From NCBI GenBank assembly GCA_046297455.1, contig JBKBIT010000008.1:1-64000 (forward strand): 64,000 nucleotides of DNA, written 5' to 3'. Of this stretch, positions 25,110 through 33,822 are shown in pieces. The notes beneath the pieces are model-generated. The model searched no databases. It was not told the origin of the DNA and was given only the letters and a program-made list of their open reading frames with translations. Source of the DNA: ZYF759 sp046297455. GTDB taxonomy: Bacteria > Pseudomonadota > Alphaproteobacteria > Rhizobiales > Rhizobiaceae. Both the position numbers and the translations under genes were made by a program. How positions within the stretch are numbered: the first letter of the stretch is position 1; each line of letters begins with the position of its first letter.

Positions 25110-26020
25110 GCTCCTCCTGTGCTTGCCGCACCGGCTTGGGCCGACGCCGCCTGCTCTGGCCAATAGAGCCTCGTCGGATTGTCCACAAGCAGCGCCTGCA
25201 TCCGTTCTTTGCCGGGGGCTATAAGTGCCAGAAGATCGACCAGCGCTCCGTCGTCGGGCATGTTCTTCTTGATGTTGGGATGCGGCCAGTCGGTGCCCCA
25301 GAGCACGCGATCGGTGAAGCGTTCGACCAGCATCTTCGCGAACGGAACAGCATCGTGGAAGGGCGGGCCCGCGCGCGAGATGCGCTCCGAACCGCACACC
25401 TTCACCCAGAAGCGCTCGTCTTCCATCAGGTCGAGCAGCATGCCGAACGCCTCCTGTTCGACGCCCTTGCTGGCATCCACGCGGCCCATGTGGTCGATCA
25501 CCATGGGCAGCGGGAGCTCGCTCAGGAAGGGCTTGAGCATCGGCAGCCGATCGGCATCGAAATGCACCACCGCATGCCAGCCGAGCGGCACGATCCTGGC
25601 GACGATGGACCGGATGGCGTCAAGATCCGCATCTTTGCCAAGATGGGTGACGAAATTGAACCGCACCCCGCGCACGCCGCCCTCGTGCAGGCGTTGAAGC
25701 TCCTCGTCCGTGACGTCCGCCTTGACCATGGCCACGCCGCGATAGCGCCCTTGCGAATGGGCGATCATATCGAGCATGGCGGAGTTGTCGGTGCCGTGGC
25801 AGCTTGCCTGCACCAGGACCGAGCGCTCGATGCCGAGATGCCGGTGGAGCGCAAAAAGCGTCTCCTTGGGCGCGTCGATCGGCGTGTAGGTCCGCTCAGG
25901 CGCGAAGGGAAACACCGAGGCCGGGCCAAAGACATGGCAATGGGCATCGCAGGCACCGGCAGGCAGGGCAATGTCAGGCTTCTTGGGCGACGGATGAAAA
26001 GGCAGGTTCTCGGAAGTCAT
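25106..26020 (-). CDS. ligI: 2-pyrone-4,6-dicarboxylate hydrolase
   Basis: Amidohydrolase-superfamily lactonase of 304 residues that opens 2-pyrone-4,6-dicarboxylate to 4-oxalomesaconate. N-terminal GACDAHCHVFGP carries the paired His; RFNFVTHLG, GWHAVVHFDADRL, MVIDHMGRVD and VLWGTDWPHPN (the catalytic Asp) follow, all as in LigI. Its ATG overlaps the TRAP gene stop by one base. This is the diagnostic gene of the operon, because its substrate exists only in PDC-type meta pathways. Confidence 0.93.
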   Translation of the reverse strand: MTSENLPFHPSPKKPDIALPAGACDAHCHVFGPASVFPFAPERTYTPIDAPKETLFALHRHLGIERSVLVQASCHGTDNSAMLDMIAHSQGRYRGVAMVKADVTDEELQRLHEGGVRGVRFNFVTHLGKDADLDAIRSIVARIVPLGWHAVVHFDADRLPMLKPFLSELPLPMVIDHMGRVDASKGVEQEAFGMLLDLMEDERFWVKVCGSERISRAGPPFHDAVPFAKMLVERFTDRVLWGTDWPHPNIKKNMPDDGALVDLLALIAPGKERMQALLVDNPTRLYWPEQAASAQAGAASTGGA

Positions 26021-27963
26021 CAGGGGGTCGTGCTGCTCGTTTTCTCAGGGGTGGGCTGCGCCGAAAAGGGGCGCAACAGGGTGAAGGCAAGGATGGCGAT
26101 CCCGACGGCCCGCGCGGCCAGCGTGACGGGATCGGTCGCCGCAACGTCGGTCGGCCATAGGACCAGCAGCGATCCCGCGGCCATCAGGAGCCGCTCCCAG
26201 GCCAGAAGCGGGCGCACCAGCCAGGCGGCAAAGGCGACGGTGATGCCGATCACGCCCAGGGAGCCGAACAGGACCGACAGTGCAATGTCGAGACCAGACC
26301 CGACCATCAACAGGCCCGGCATGGTGACGAACAGGAAGGGCACGAGAAGCTTCACGAAACCCAGCCTGATCGATTCGATCGCGGTCTTGTTGGCATCGCC
26401 GCCGGAGATGCTGGCGGCAGCGTAGGCGGCCAGCGCGACGGGCGGCGTGATCGCGGAAACGAGGCCGTAGTAGAAGATGAACATGTGCGAGACGATCGGC
26501 TCGATGCCGAGCCGCGTCAGCGCCGGTGCCACGAGCACGGCCAGAAGCAGATAGGCAGCCGAGGTCGGCAGGCCCATGCCGAGGATGAAGGAGGCAATCG
26601 CCGTCAGGATGAAGATCAGCCACACGCGCCCGCCACCGAGATCGATGATAAGGCCGGACAGCATCAGGCCGAGACCGGTGAGGTTGAGAACCCCGATGAC
26701 GGCGCCGGCCGCAGCCACCGCGGCAACGATCGGCAGCGTCGAGACCAGCGTGTCGCGACACACGGTCATCAGGCCGACCAGACCGAGGCGCGTCTCGCGC
26801 TTCCACGGCATGATGAGCAGGCCGAAGACGAGGCAATAGACGGCCGCGCGCGTGGGCGTGTAGCCCGCGAAGAGTAGCGCCACGAGGCCGACCAGCGGCA
26901 GCAGCAGATAGCCCTTGCCGACGATTGTGGTTTTCAGCAATTGCCAGCCGGCTTCGGTGTCGGGCGCCAGCCCGAGGCGACCGGCCTCCAGCCTGACCGC
27001 CACGATCAGCGCAAGGACATAGAGTGCGCCGGGAATGAGCGCGGCCAGCGCGATGGTGCGGTAGGGAACGCCGATGATCTCGGCCATCAGGAAGGCCGCG
27101 GCACCCATGATCGGCGGCAGGATCTGGCCGGCGGAAGACGCCGCTGCCTCGATCGCGCCCGCCACGTTGGGCGAATAGCCGACGCGCTTCATGAGCGGGA
27201 TGGTGAAGGTGCCCGTCGTGACGACATTGGCGACGGCGCTGCCGTTGATGGTGCCCATGAGCGTCGAGGAAATGGCCGCCGACAGGCCCGGCCCGCCCTG
27301 GACATGGCCCGTCACGCCGCGCGCCAGATCAACGAACACGCCCCCGGTCCCGATCTTCATGAGGAAGGTGCCGAGCAGCGCGAAGAGGAAGATGTATTCG
27401 ACCGCAACGCCCATCGGCAGGCCGAAGAAACCTTCGGTCGACAGGTAAAGCGTCGAGGTCAGGCGGGAAAGGTCATAGCCGCCATGGCCGTAGCGGCCGG
27501 GAATGAGGTAGCCGAAATAGGCATAGGCAAGTGCGACGCCCATGAGGATGATGAGGGCCCAGCCGAGCGAGAGCCGGACCAGGACCAGCACCACGAGCAG
27601 CAGGCCGAGGAAGATCCATTCGTCGACCGCAGTCGACATGGCGCCACGCATGATGATGTCGAAATAGGAATTGTAGAGGTGGATGCCGGGCACCACCGCA
27701 AAGGCGGCCAGCGCATAGCAGAAGATGCGGATGGCCGGGTGGGCGAAGCGCGAGCCCACCAGGATAAGGCCTGCGGCCGAGACCGTGGAAAAGAACATCG
27801 ACCGCAGGAGAAGGGCGGTTATCCCGCCGAAATAGGCGCCATAGATGACGATGGCAGTGGTCGCCACGGCAAGGGCCGTGAACAGAAGCGACAAAATCGT
27901 CGCCTCCCAATCATTGCGCTCTTCCATGACGGCGAGGCGCAGCCTGTGGGTCCACTGCATCAT
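26020..27963 (-). CDS. TRAP transporter, fused 4TM/12TM permease (TAXI type)
   Basis: An inner-membrane protein of 647 residues with about 16-18 hydrophobic helices. The small (DctQ-like) and large (DctM-like) subunits are in one chain, as is usual for TAXI-TRAP systems. Landmarks include GPGLSAAISSTLMGTINGSAVANVVTTG, YSPNVAGAIEAAASSAGQILPPIMGAAAFLMAE and FILGMGLPTSAAYLLLAVLVAPAL. It uses an ion gradient rather than ATP. It lies between the binding-protein gene and ligI in the operon, so an aromatic acid or related precursor is the likely cargo (inference). Confidence 0.94.
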   Translation of the reverse strand: MMQWTHRLRLAVMEERNDWEATILSLLFTALAVATTAIVIYGAYFGGITALLLRSMFFSTVSAAGLILVGSRFAHPAIRIFCYALAAFAVVPGIHLYNSYFDIIMRGAMSTAVDEWIFLGLLLVVLVLVRLSLGWALIILMGVALAYAYFGYLIPGRYGHGGYDLSRLTSTLYLSTEGFFGLPMGVAVEYIFLFALLGTFLMKIGTGGVFVDLARGVTGHVQGGPGLSAAISSTLMGTINGSAVANVVTTGTFTIPLMKRVGYSPNVAGAIEAAASSAGQILPPIMGAAAFLMAEIIGVPYRTIALAALIPGALYVLALIVAVRLEAGRLGLAPDTEAGWQLLKTTIVGKGYLLLPLVGLVALLFAGYTPTRAAVYCLVFGLLIMPWKRETRLGLVGLMTVCRDTLVSTLPIVAAVAAAGAVIGVLNLTGLGLMLSGLIIDLGGGRVWLIFILTAIASFILGMGLPTSAAYLLLAVLVAPALTRLGIEPIVSHMFIFYYGLVSAITPPVALAAYAAASISGGDANKTAIESIRLGFVKLLVPFLFVTMPGLLMVGSGLDIALSVLFGSLGVIGITVAFAAWLVRPLLAWERLLMAAGSLLVLWPTDVAATDPVTLAARAVGIAILAFTLLRPFSAQPTPEKTSSTTP

Positions 27964-27981
27964 CTTCGCAGGCTCCTGGTC

Positions 27982-28914
27982 CTAGCGACCGGCTTCGTCG
28001 AAATAGCGCTGGGCGCCGGGATGCAGGTCGACCGGCGAGTTGGTCGCCGTCTCAAGGGCAATCGCCCGCGCCTGCGGATGGATCTCGGCAAGCTCATCGA
28101 GATTGTCGAACAGCGCCTTGGTGATCGAATAGACCAGTTCCTCGTCGGCATCCGCCTTGACGAACAGGGTCGCGGGATCGTTGATCACTGTTACAGCTTC
28201 GGCCTGACCCGAATAGGTTTCGGCAGGGATTTCATAGACCTGGTAGAACGGAAACTCTTCCAGCATCGCGGCCACGGTGTCGGCATCGACCGAGATCAGC
28301 TTCATGTCGCGCTGGGCGCCCAGATCGATCAGGGCAGCGGTCGGCGCGCCGGCGAGCACGACGGTCGCATCGAGATTGCCGTTGATGATTGCTCCGGTTC
28401 CCTCTGCATAGGAGAGGAACTGGGCGTTGCCAGGCTCGAACACGCCATAGGCTTCGAGCAGACGCTGCGCCAGGACGGCCGCGTTGCTTCCGGGCGGTCC
28501 GAGATTAATGCGCTTGCCGGCGAGATCTTCCATGGTCTCGATACCGGTGCCCTCAATGGTTGCGATCTGCAGGACGGCCGGGTAGAGATAGGCCATTCCG
28601 GCAACGGGCAGGGCCTGCTCGAACGGCCCGTCACCGACGCTCGCCTCGTAGAGGGTCGAGGACGAGGAGAAGCCGAAGGTCATCTGGTCGGCGGCCACGC
28701 GGCGGATGTTCTCGACCGAGGCACCCGTCACTTCGGCGCGCGCGGTGGTGTTGTCCATGTGACGGTTCAGGACATCGGCCATGCCGGCTCCGATGACGTA
28801 GAACAGGCCGCCAGTACCGCCGGTGCCGATGGAAACACGCTGTTCGGCTATGGCCGGCGCGATTGCGAGGCCGGTCGCGGCAAGGACGGCCAATGCCATT
28901 TTTCTGAATTTCAT
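27982..28914 (-). CDS. TAXI-family TRAP transporter solute-binding protein
   Basis: Periplasmic receptor of 310 residues. The first 23 form a Sec signal ending AIAPAIA. The mature start RVSIGTGGTGGLFYVIGAGMADVLN is the TAXI signature. AGKRINLGPPGSNAAVLAQRLLEAYG and GNLDATVVLAGAPTAALIDL follow. It is the second gene of the operon, its ATG overlapping the TetR stop by 4 nt, and precedes the membrane subunit by 18 nt. The ligand is unknown; context suggests the aromatic substrate of the pathway. Confidence 0.94.
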   Translation of the reverse strand: MKFRKMALAVLAATGLAIAPAIAEQRVSIGTGGTGGLFYVIGAGMADVLNRHMDNTTARAEVTGASVENIRRVAADQMTFGFSSSSTLYEASVGDGPFEQALPVAGMAYLYPAVLQIATIEGTGIETMEDLAGKRINLGPPGSNAAVLAQRLLEAYGVFEPGNAQFLSYAEGTGAIINGNLDATVVLAGAPTAALIDLGAQRDMKLISVDADTVAAMLEEFPFYQVYEIPAETYSGQAEAVTVINDPATLFVKADADEELVYSITKALFDNLDELAEIHPQARAIALETATNSPVDLHPGAQRYFDEAGR

Positions 28915-29606
28915 CGTTCACTCCCTTGTAGATGCTTGGTTGGCGAGCCGACGGTCTCGGCCCGCGTCTGCGATGAGGTCGCCAGAGCGCGGAACGTCGC
29001 AAAGCTGGCGGCCACAACTTCGGAAATGGCCATCTCATGGTCGTTGCCATCGACCTGGCCATCGGAAAGGCGCGTGATGCGCTCCGGATTGATAAGCGCG
29101 TAGTAGAGCGCGCCGAGAAGGAACTGGCTGCGCCAGACGATGTCCTCTCGCGAGGCGCCGGGCAGGCATTCGCCGATCGCCTCGATGAAGGCACGGCTCG
29201 TCTGGTCGAACATCTCGGCGATGATCTGTCGCGCCTCGGGATTGCCTTCGGCCGACAGGACAGCGCGCATGCGGGTGAAGCGCGCGCCGCCCCCCGCCAG
29301 GTTGTCGGAGGACAAAAAGGCCGGCCGCACATAGGCGCGCAGGACCGCCATCAGCCGTTGGTCGGGATCGGGAATGCGCCGTGCCTCGCCCAGAAGCTCT
29401 AGGCGGCGCTGGTTCATCGGCTGCGTATGGCGGCGGTAGATCGCCTCCAGAAGGCCGAGCTTCGTGTCGAAATGATAGGTGATGGAGCCGACATTGGCGC
29501 CTGCTTCCCGCGCGATCTCGCGCAGACCAACGCCACCGAAACCGCGCTCGGAGAACAGCTTCTCGGCGGCTTCAAGAATAGCGTTTCGGGTCGTTTCAGC
29601 TGCCAT
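28911..29606 (-). CDS. TetR-family regulator heading the PDC-type operon
   Basis: A 231-residue regulator. Residues about 5-50 form the TetR helix-turn-helix (RNAILEAAEKLFSERGFGGVGLREIAREAGANVGSITYHF), followed by KLGLLEAIYRRH. The C-terminal half has the helical ligand domain seen in CecR-like TetR proteins. It is the first gene and overlaps the TAXI receptor gene, so it probably represses its own operon from the two palindromes upstream. The inducer is probably the aromatic substrate or an intermediate. Confidence 0.9.
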   Translation of the reverse strand: MAAETTRNAILEAAEKLFSERGFGGVGLREIAREAGANVGSITYHFDTKLGLLEAIYRRHTQPMNQRRLELLGEARRIPDPDQRLMAVLRAYVRPAFLSSDNLAGGGARFTRMRAVLSAEGNPEARQIIAEMFDQTSRAFIEAIGECLPGASREDIVWRSQFLLGALYYALINPERITRLSDGQVDGNDHEMAISEVVAASFATFRALATSSQTRAETVGSPTKHLQGSER

Positions 29607-29643
29607 AGGCCCTTGGTCGCCGGTTTCGTTCTTGGACGCTCAT

Positions 29644-29659
29644 CGCACAAATTTGTGCG
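29644..29659. promoter_or_regulatory. TetR operator, perfect palindrome CGCACAAATTTGTGCG
   Basis: A 16-nt perfect palindrome 38 nt upstream of the TetR ATG, where a repressor would sit on its own promoter. A second, 14-of-16 copy lies 39 nt further upstream. Confidence 0.75.
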
Positions 29660-29682
29660 CATGGATACATTATTTATACAGT

Positions 29683-29698
29683 CGTACAAATTTTTGCG
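29683..29698. promoter_or_regulatory. Second TetR operator copy CGTACAAATTTTTGCG
   Basis: It differs from the perfect site at two positions. The two sites bracket an AT-rich stretch with a plausible minus-strand promoter (TTGTAC then TATCCA, 16-nt spacing), so bound repressor would cover it. Confidence 0.65.
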
Positions 29699-29771
29699 CA
29701 ATGCAGTTCGCCCCGCCGAAACGGCGGGGCGGCAGAAGCAGGATTACGGGCGAAAGCCGCTCGGCAGACGT

Positions 29772-30110
29772 CTAGTCGGTCGGCTCGAGCGACTTCAGAT
29801 AGGCAAGGAAGCCCTCGATCTGCATCGGATCGAGCACGAAGACAGGCATCTCGGGATGGCCGACCATGATGCCTTCGGCCAGCGATTCCGCGAGATGTTC
29901 GACGGGATAGTTCTCGTGCAGGTCGCGGAAGGCGGGCGCTTCGGCCATCGGGCTTTCGTCTTCCGGCCCGATCGCGTGGCAGGCCGCGCAGTGCTGCTCG
30001 GCGATGGCACGCCCCAGTTCGATATCCGCGACCTGCGCGCTGGCCAGGCCCGCGGGCACGGCCAACAGCAGCGCCAGCGGTGCAATCCAGTTGCGACGTC
30101 CAGATGTCAT
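29772..30110 (-). CDS. Small soluble c-type cytochrome
   Basis: A 112-residue exported protein. The N-terminus (MTSGRRNW, hydrophobic core, GLASAQ) is a Sec signal. CAACH at residues 41-45 binds one haem covalently, and a Met in GHPEMPVF near residue 85 is the likely sixth ligand, followed by the IEGFLAYLKSL C-terminal helix. It is a class I cytochrome c, about 87 residues when mature. It sits alone between the sugar kinase and the PDC operon promoter. Its redox partner is not evident. Confidence 0.9.
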   Translation of the reverse strand: MTSGRRNWIAPLALLLAVPAGLASAQVADIELGRAIAEQHCAACHAIGPEDESPMAEAPAFRDLHENYPVEHLAESLAEGIMVGHPEMPVFVLDPMQIEGFLAYLKSLEPTD

Positions 30111-30159
30111 CTCGTTTTCCTCCTTGGCACGGCAAACGCGCGCATTCTGAAACAGTTGC

Positions 30160-31089
30160 TTAGGTCGATTCCACTTCGTGACGCCAGGGTGGGTCGGCGC
30201 CCGGTCGCGAGACCGTCACTGCCGCGGCGCGGGCGGCAAAACCGAGCGCAGCAGCGAGTTGGTCGCAGGAGAGCGCCGCAAGGGCATCCTTGTGCAGCAA
30301 CCCCTCGCCTTCCAGATGGGCCAGCAAGCCGGCGTTGAACGTGTCGCCGGCCCCGACCGTGTCGACCACTTCCACCCGATGCGCTGCAATGCTGGCCGAA
30401 CCCGCCGCGCACCAGCCCGTGGCGCCCCGGCTGCCTCTTGTGACGACGATGAGTTTCGGCCCAGCCGACAGCCAGCGCGTGGCGATATCGTCGAGCGACC
30501 CCGCCTCGCCGAACCAGGCGAGATCCTCTTCCGACAATTTCACGATGTCGGCGAGCGCGATCATACGGCGAAGGCGCGCCCCGTGGCGCACCCGGTCGGC
30601 GATGAAGCCCGGCCGCAGGTTGGGATCGAGCATGACCACCCGGCGCGGCGCCTCGCGCGCGGCCAAGGCCTCGTAGGCCGTTCCACAGGGTTCCGCCACC
30701 AGGCTGATGCAGGAGAAATGCATGGCGGTGACGGCTGCCGGAACAGGAGGCAGGTCGGACGGCTCGATCATGCGGCCGGCAGAGTTCTCGTCGTAGAACA
30801 GGTAGCTGGCGTCGCCGCCTTCCAGCCCGACAAAGGCGAGCGTGGTGGGACGATCGGAAAAAAGCACGGTAGAAAGGTCTACACCGGCATCGCGGAGCGC
30901 GCGCTCGAGCATGATGCCGAACATGTCGGTCGAGATGCCGGAAAAGAAGCCGGTGGGAACGCCCAACCTGCCTAGCGCGACTGCGGTGTTGAAAACCGCG
31001 CCACCCACATGTGGCGCGAAAGCCTGGTCGCCCGATCTTGTCTCGCGCGGCAGCATGTCGATCAGCGCCTCGCCGCAACAAAGTATCAA
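30160..31089 (-). CDS. PfkB-family carbohydrate kinase (fructokinase-like)
   Basis: Sugar kinase of 309 residues. I place the start at TTG 31089, giving the typical opening (M)ILCCGEALIDMLPRE with GGAGA 9-10 nt before it. The frame continues upstream, but without family-like residues. HVGGAVFNTAVALGRLGVPTGFF, VVMLDPNLRPGF and VEVVDTVGAGDTFNAGLLAHL (catalytic Asp) are clear PfkB signatures of the fructokinase branch. It is divergent from the amidase gene. No sugar transporter lies nearby. Confidence 0.88.
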   Translation of the reverse strand: MILCCGEALIDMLPRETRSGDQAFAPHVGGAVFNTAVALGRLGVPTGFFSGISTDMFGIMLERALRDAGVDLSTVLFSDRPTTLAFVGLEGGDASYLFYDENSAGRMIEPSDLPPVPAAVTAMHFSCISLVAEPCGTAYEALAAREAPRRVVMLDPNLRPGFIADRVRHGARLRRMIALADIVKLSEEDLAWFGEAGSLDDIATRWLSAGPKLIVVTRGSRGATGWCAAGSASIAAHRVEVVDTVGAGDTFNAGLLAHLEGEGLLHKDALAALSCDQLAAALGFAARAAAVTVSRPGADPPWRHEVEST

Positions 31090-31236
31090 GCACGTTTCTC
31101 CGTATGTCGGGCCACCCGCGCGCATCCTATCGGCTTCGCCAGCGACGGCGAACCCGCAAGCGGCGATCAATCCCATTGACGCTGCCGACCGGCACGGCAA
31201 TAGACGATGGAAGAACGAAATGAGGGGGGAGCCGTC

Positions 31237-32487
31237 ATGAAGCAGTCGGTGACAGGAATCCGTCGCGCCATCGAGAAAGGCGAGACAACGCCGCAAGAGG
31301 CGATCAGGGCGGCGCTCGACGCGATCGACGAAAGGGATGCGGAAATCGGCGCCTTCGTTCATGTCGGCGAGCGCAAGGCCTTGCTGGAGACGGCCGCGCG
31401 CGCAACCGGTCCGCTTGCCGGCATCGCGGTTGGCATCAAGGACATTTTCGACACTCGCGACATGCCGAGCGCCTATGGCACGCCGATCCACGAAGGCAAC
31501 CGTCCGACGGTGGATGCCGCCATCGTTTCGATGCTGCGCCGGGCTGGCGCCACCATCATCGGCAAGACGGTGACGACGGCCTATGCGTTTCTCGATCCGG
31601 CCGGCACGCGCAACCCGGTTTCGCCCGGCCACACGCCCGGTGGCTCCTCCTCCGGCTCGGCGGCGGCGGTGGCCGCCGGCATGGTACCGGCCACGGTCGG
31701 GACGCAGACCGGCGGCTCGGTGCTGCGGCCGGCCGCCTATTGCGGCGTTACCGGCTACAAGCCCAGTTTCCGTCTGGTGCCGACGGTCGGCTTCAAGACG
31801 TTTTCGTGGACGCTGGACACAGCCGGCTTCTTTGCCGCAAGCGCCGAGGACGTCGCCTTTCTGGCGGCAGCTGCGACCGGTCGCGAGCTGACGGTGGAGC
31901 CGGCGGACGGCAGCAAATTGCGCATCGGCGTGTTTAGGTCGGGCGTCTGGGAAGAGGCGAGCGGACCGATGCGCGATGCCGTGCAGGCACTGGCCGACAA
32001 GGCGGCACGGGCCGGCGCGAGCGTCGTCGAGATCGCCGAACCCGCCGAACTGACGGCCGCACGCGAGGTGCATTCGATCATTCAGAATTTCGAGGCAGCC
32101 CTTGCGCTCTCCGACGAGTTCGACCGGTTCGGCGACCAGATGAGTCCCAAACTTGTCGAGGCACTGGAGTCGGGCCGCGACACCAGCCCGCAGCATTACG
32201 ACCAGGCACGGCGCCTCGCCCGACAGGCGCGCAGGAAGGCGCACGCGCTGTTCGACGGCATCGATGTGCTGATCACGCCGGCCGCACCGGGGGCAGCGCC
32301 GGAGGGGCTGGGAAGCACCGGTTCTCCGATCTTCAACAAATTGTGGACGATGACCGGCAATCCCTGCGTGAGCGTTGTCGGCGCAAGCGATTCAGACGGC
32401 CTGCCCCTCGGCCTGCAGGCAGTGGCCGCCTTCGGTCAGGACCGGCTGGCGCTTTCGGCGGCACATTGGCTGCAGAACCGGAATTGA
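31237..32487 (+). CDS. Amidase-signature family hydrolase
   Basis: A 416-residue amidohydrolase with the Ser-cisSer-Lys triad. The catalytic Lys is in AVGIKDIFDTRDM, the cis-Ser in TPGGSSSGSAAAVAAGM, and the nucleophile Ser in GTQTGGSVLRPAAYCGV. It resembles stand-alone amidases of the AtzF/GatA-like group rather than the tRNA amidotransferase, since gatB and gatC are absent. ATG 31237 was chosen because GAGGGGGGAG precedes it. The substrate is unknown. Confidence 0.88.
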   Translation: MKQSVTGIRRAIEKGETTPQEAIRAALDAIDERDAEIGAFVHVGERKALLETAARATGPLAGIAVGIKDIFDTRDMPSAYGTPIHEGNRPTVDAAIVSMLRRAGATIIGKTVTTAYAFLDPAGTRNPVSPGHTPGGSSSGSAAAVAAGMVPATVGTQTGGSVLRPAAYCGVTGYKPSFRLVPTVGFKTFSWTLDTAGFFAASAEDVAFLAAAATGRELTVEPADGSKLRIGVFRSGVWEEASGPMRDAVQALADKAARAGASVVEIAEPAELTAAREVHSIIQNFEAALALSDEFDRFGDQMSPKLVEALESGRDTSPQHYDQARRLARQARRKAHALFDGIDVLITPAAPGAAPEGLGSTGSPIFNKLWTMTGNPCVSVVGASDSDGLPLGLQAVAAFGQDRLALSAAHWLQNRN

Positions 32488-32683
32488 ACCGGCCCGGCCA
32501 ATGTGTCGCCGGCGAAGTTTTTGCACAGGCAGTGGGAACCCGTTTTCGAAACAGATTCAAATCCTAACCACATGCCGGCCCGGCATGGCAGCATAAGTAT
32601 ATTGCGGTGCAGCATCATTTCTTCTTGCCTGCCTCACCGCATCGCTTAGATTCATAAGGGTAGTCTGAAGAGGAGGCTCTATC

Positions 32684-32770
32684 ATGGGTCTGGCACGACC
32701 ACTCAATGCACTGGTTCTTTGTGCCGCGCTCGGCTTCATCGGCGCTTTGGTGATGGGGTTCATCCCCTGA
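32684..32770 (+). CDS. 28-residue hydrophobic membrane peptide
   Basis: A tiny gene with an excellent ribosome site (AGAGGAGG, 8 nt before ATG). It encodes MGLARPLNALVLCAALGFIG plus ALVMGFIP: a basic start and one membrane helix. A clear hairpin terminator follows 61 nt after the stop, so it may be an independent transcript. No family is recognised. Upstream, 32488-32683 holds only a short CATGCCGG palindrome (32571-32587). Confidence 0.6.
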   Translation: MGLARPLNALVLCAALGFIGALVMGFIP

Positions 32771-32831
32771 TCTGTCGCCAGTCGGCGCCCAAAAGGTAGC
32801 TCAGGCAGATACTACCTCTCACACACAGACA

Positions 32832-32858
32832 AGAAAGGCCGGTCTTGCCGGCCTTTCT
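32832..32858. terminator. Hairpin terminator between the 28-aa gene and metF
   Basis: AGAAAGGCCGG-TCTTG-CCGGCCTTTCT, an 11-bp perfect stem with a 5-nt loop, followed by CAATTTT on the plus strand. It lies between convergent genes and can serve both, since the minus strand ends its stem in TTTCT as well. Confidence 0.8.
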
Positions 32859-32898
32859 CAATTTTGGGGATCGGTGGCAGCGGCGTCTGTCGGTTCGA

Positions 32899-33822
32899 TC
32901 ACGCGGCGGCCACTGTGGCGCCGGCGCGCGCTTCATCCGGGCGGATGCCGATCAGGTGGCAGATCGCGAAGGCGAGATCGGCGCGATTCATCGTATAGAA
33001 GTGGAACTCGCTGACACCGCGCTCGACCAGATCGAGCACCTGTTCGGCCGCGACCGCCGCGGCAACCAGCGCGTGGGTCTGCGGGTCGTCGTCGAGCCCG
33101 TCGAAGCGATGGGCCAGCCAGGAAGGAACATGTGCGCCGCAACTGGCGGAGAAGCGCGCCACCTGCCTGAAATTGTGGACGGGCAGGATGCCCGGCACGA
33201 TCGGGATGTAGATGCCGGCGCGCCGCACGCGCTCGACATAGCGCTCGTAGAGATCGTTATCGAAGAAATACTGGGTGATCGCCCGCGTGGCGCCATTGTC
33301 GACCTTGCGCTTGAGCATGTCGATATCGGTGGCGAAGTCCGGGCTTTCGGGATGTTTTTCCGGATAGGCCGAAACCGAAACATCGAAATCGCCCTGGCGG
33401 CGGATCGCGGCTACCAGCTCGGCGCCATTCGAATAGCCGTTCGGATGCGGACGGTAGGCAGCACCCACGCCTTCGGCCGGGTCGCCGCGCAGCGCCACGA
33501 AACGCGTGACGCCGATATCCACGAACTCGGCAATCACACGGTCGACCTCCTCGCGGGTGGCGTCGACACAGGTCATATGGGCAGCAGGCATCAGGCGCGA
33601 TTCGCGCAGGATGCGGCCGACAGTGCGGATCGTGCGCTCGCGCGTCGACCCGCCGGCACCATAGGTAACCGACACGAAGCCGGGCTCCAGCGGCTCAAGC
33701 CGCGTCACCGTCTCCCAAAGCCGCGCCTCCATGTCGTCGGATTTCGGCGGGAAGAACTCAAAGGAAGCGCGCAGACGCGAGCCGATATCCGGGCGCCGGG
33801 CCAGCCTGATGTCCGAGATCAT
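32899..33822 (-). CDS. metF: 5,10-methylenetetrahydrofolate reductase
   Basis: FAD-dependent reductase (307 residues) that makes 5-methyltetrahydrofolate for methionine synthesis. SFEFFPPK at the N-terminus carries the catalytic Glu; FVSVTYGAGGSTRERT, ALRGDPAEG, FDNDLYERYVERVR and VPGILPVHNF follow. Its ATG overlaps the stop of the ArsR-methyltransferase gene by 4 nt, giving a two-gene operon in which the regulator probably senses the methionine cycle. Confidence 0.96.
   Translation of the reverse strand: MISDIRLARRPDIGSRLRASFEFFPPKSDDMEARLWETVTRLEPLEPGFVSVTYGAGGSTRERTIRTVGRILRESRLMPAAHMTCVDATREEVDRVIAEFVDIGVTRFVALRGDPAEGVGAAYRPHPNGYSNGAELVAAIRRQGDFDVSVSAYPEKHPESPDFATDIDMLKRKVDNGATRAITQYFFDNDLYERYVERVRRAGIYIPIVPGILPVHNFRQVARFSASCGAHVPSWLAHRFDGLDDDPQTHALVAAAVAAEQVLDLVERGVSEFHFYTMNRADLAFAICHLIGIRPDEARAGATVAAA

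Noticed and set aside
31090..32244. Upstream extension of the sugar-kinase frame by several hundred codons
   Set aside because: It is antisense to the amidase gene and has no PfkB-like sequence before the ILCCGEALIDML start.
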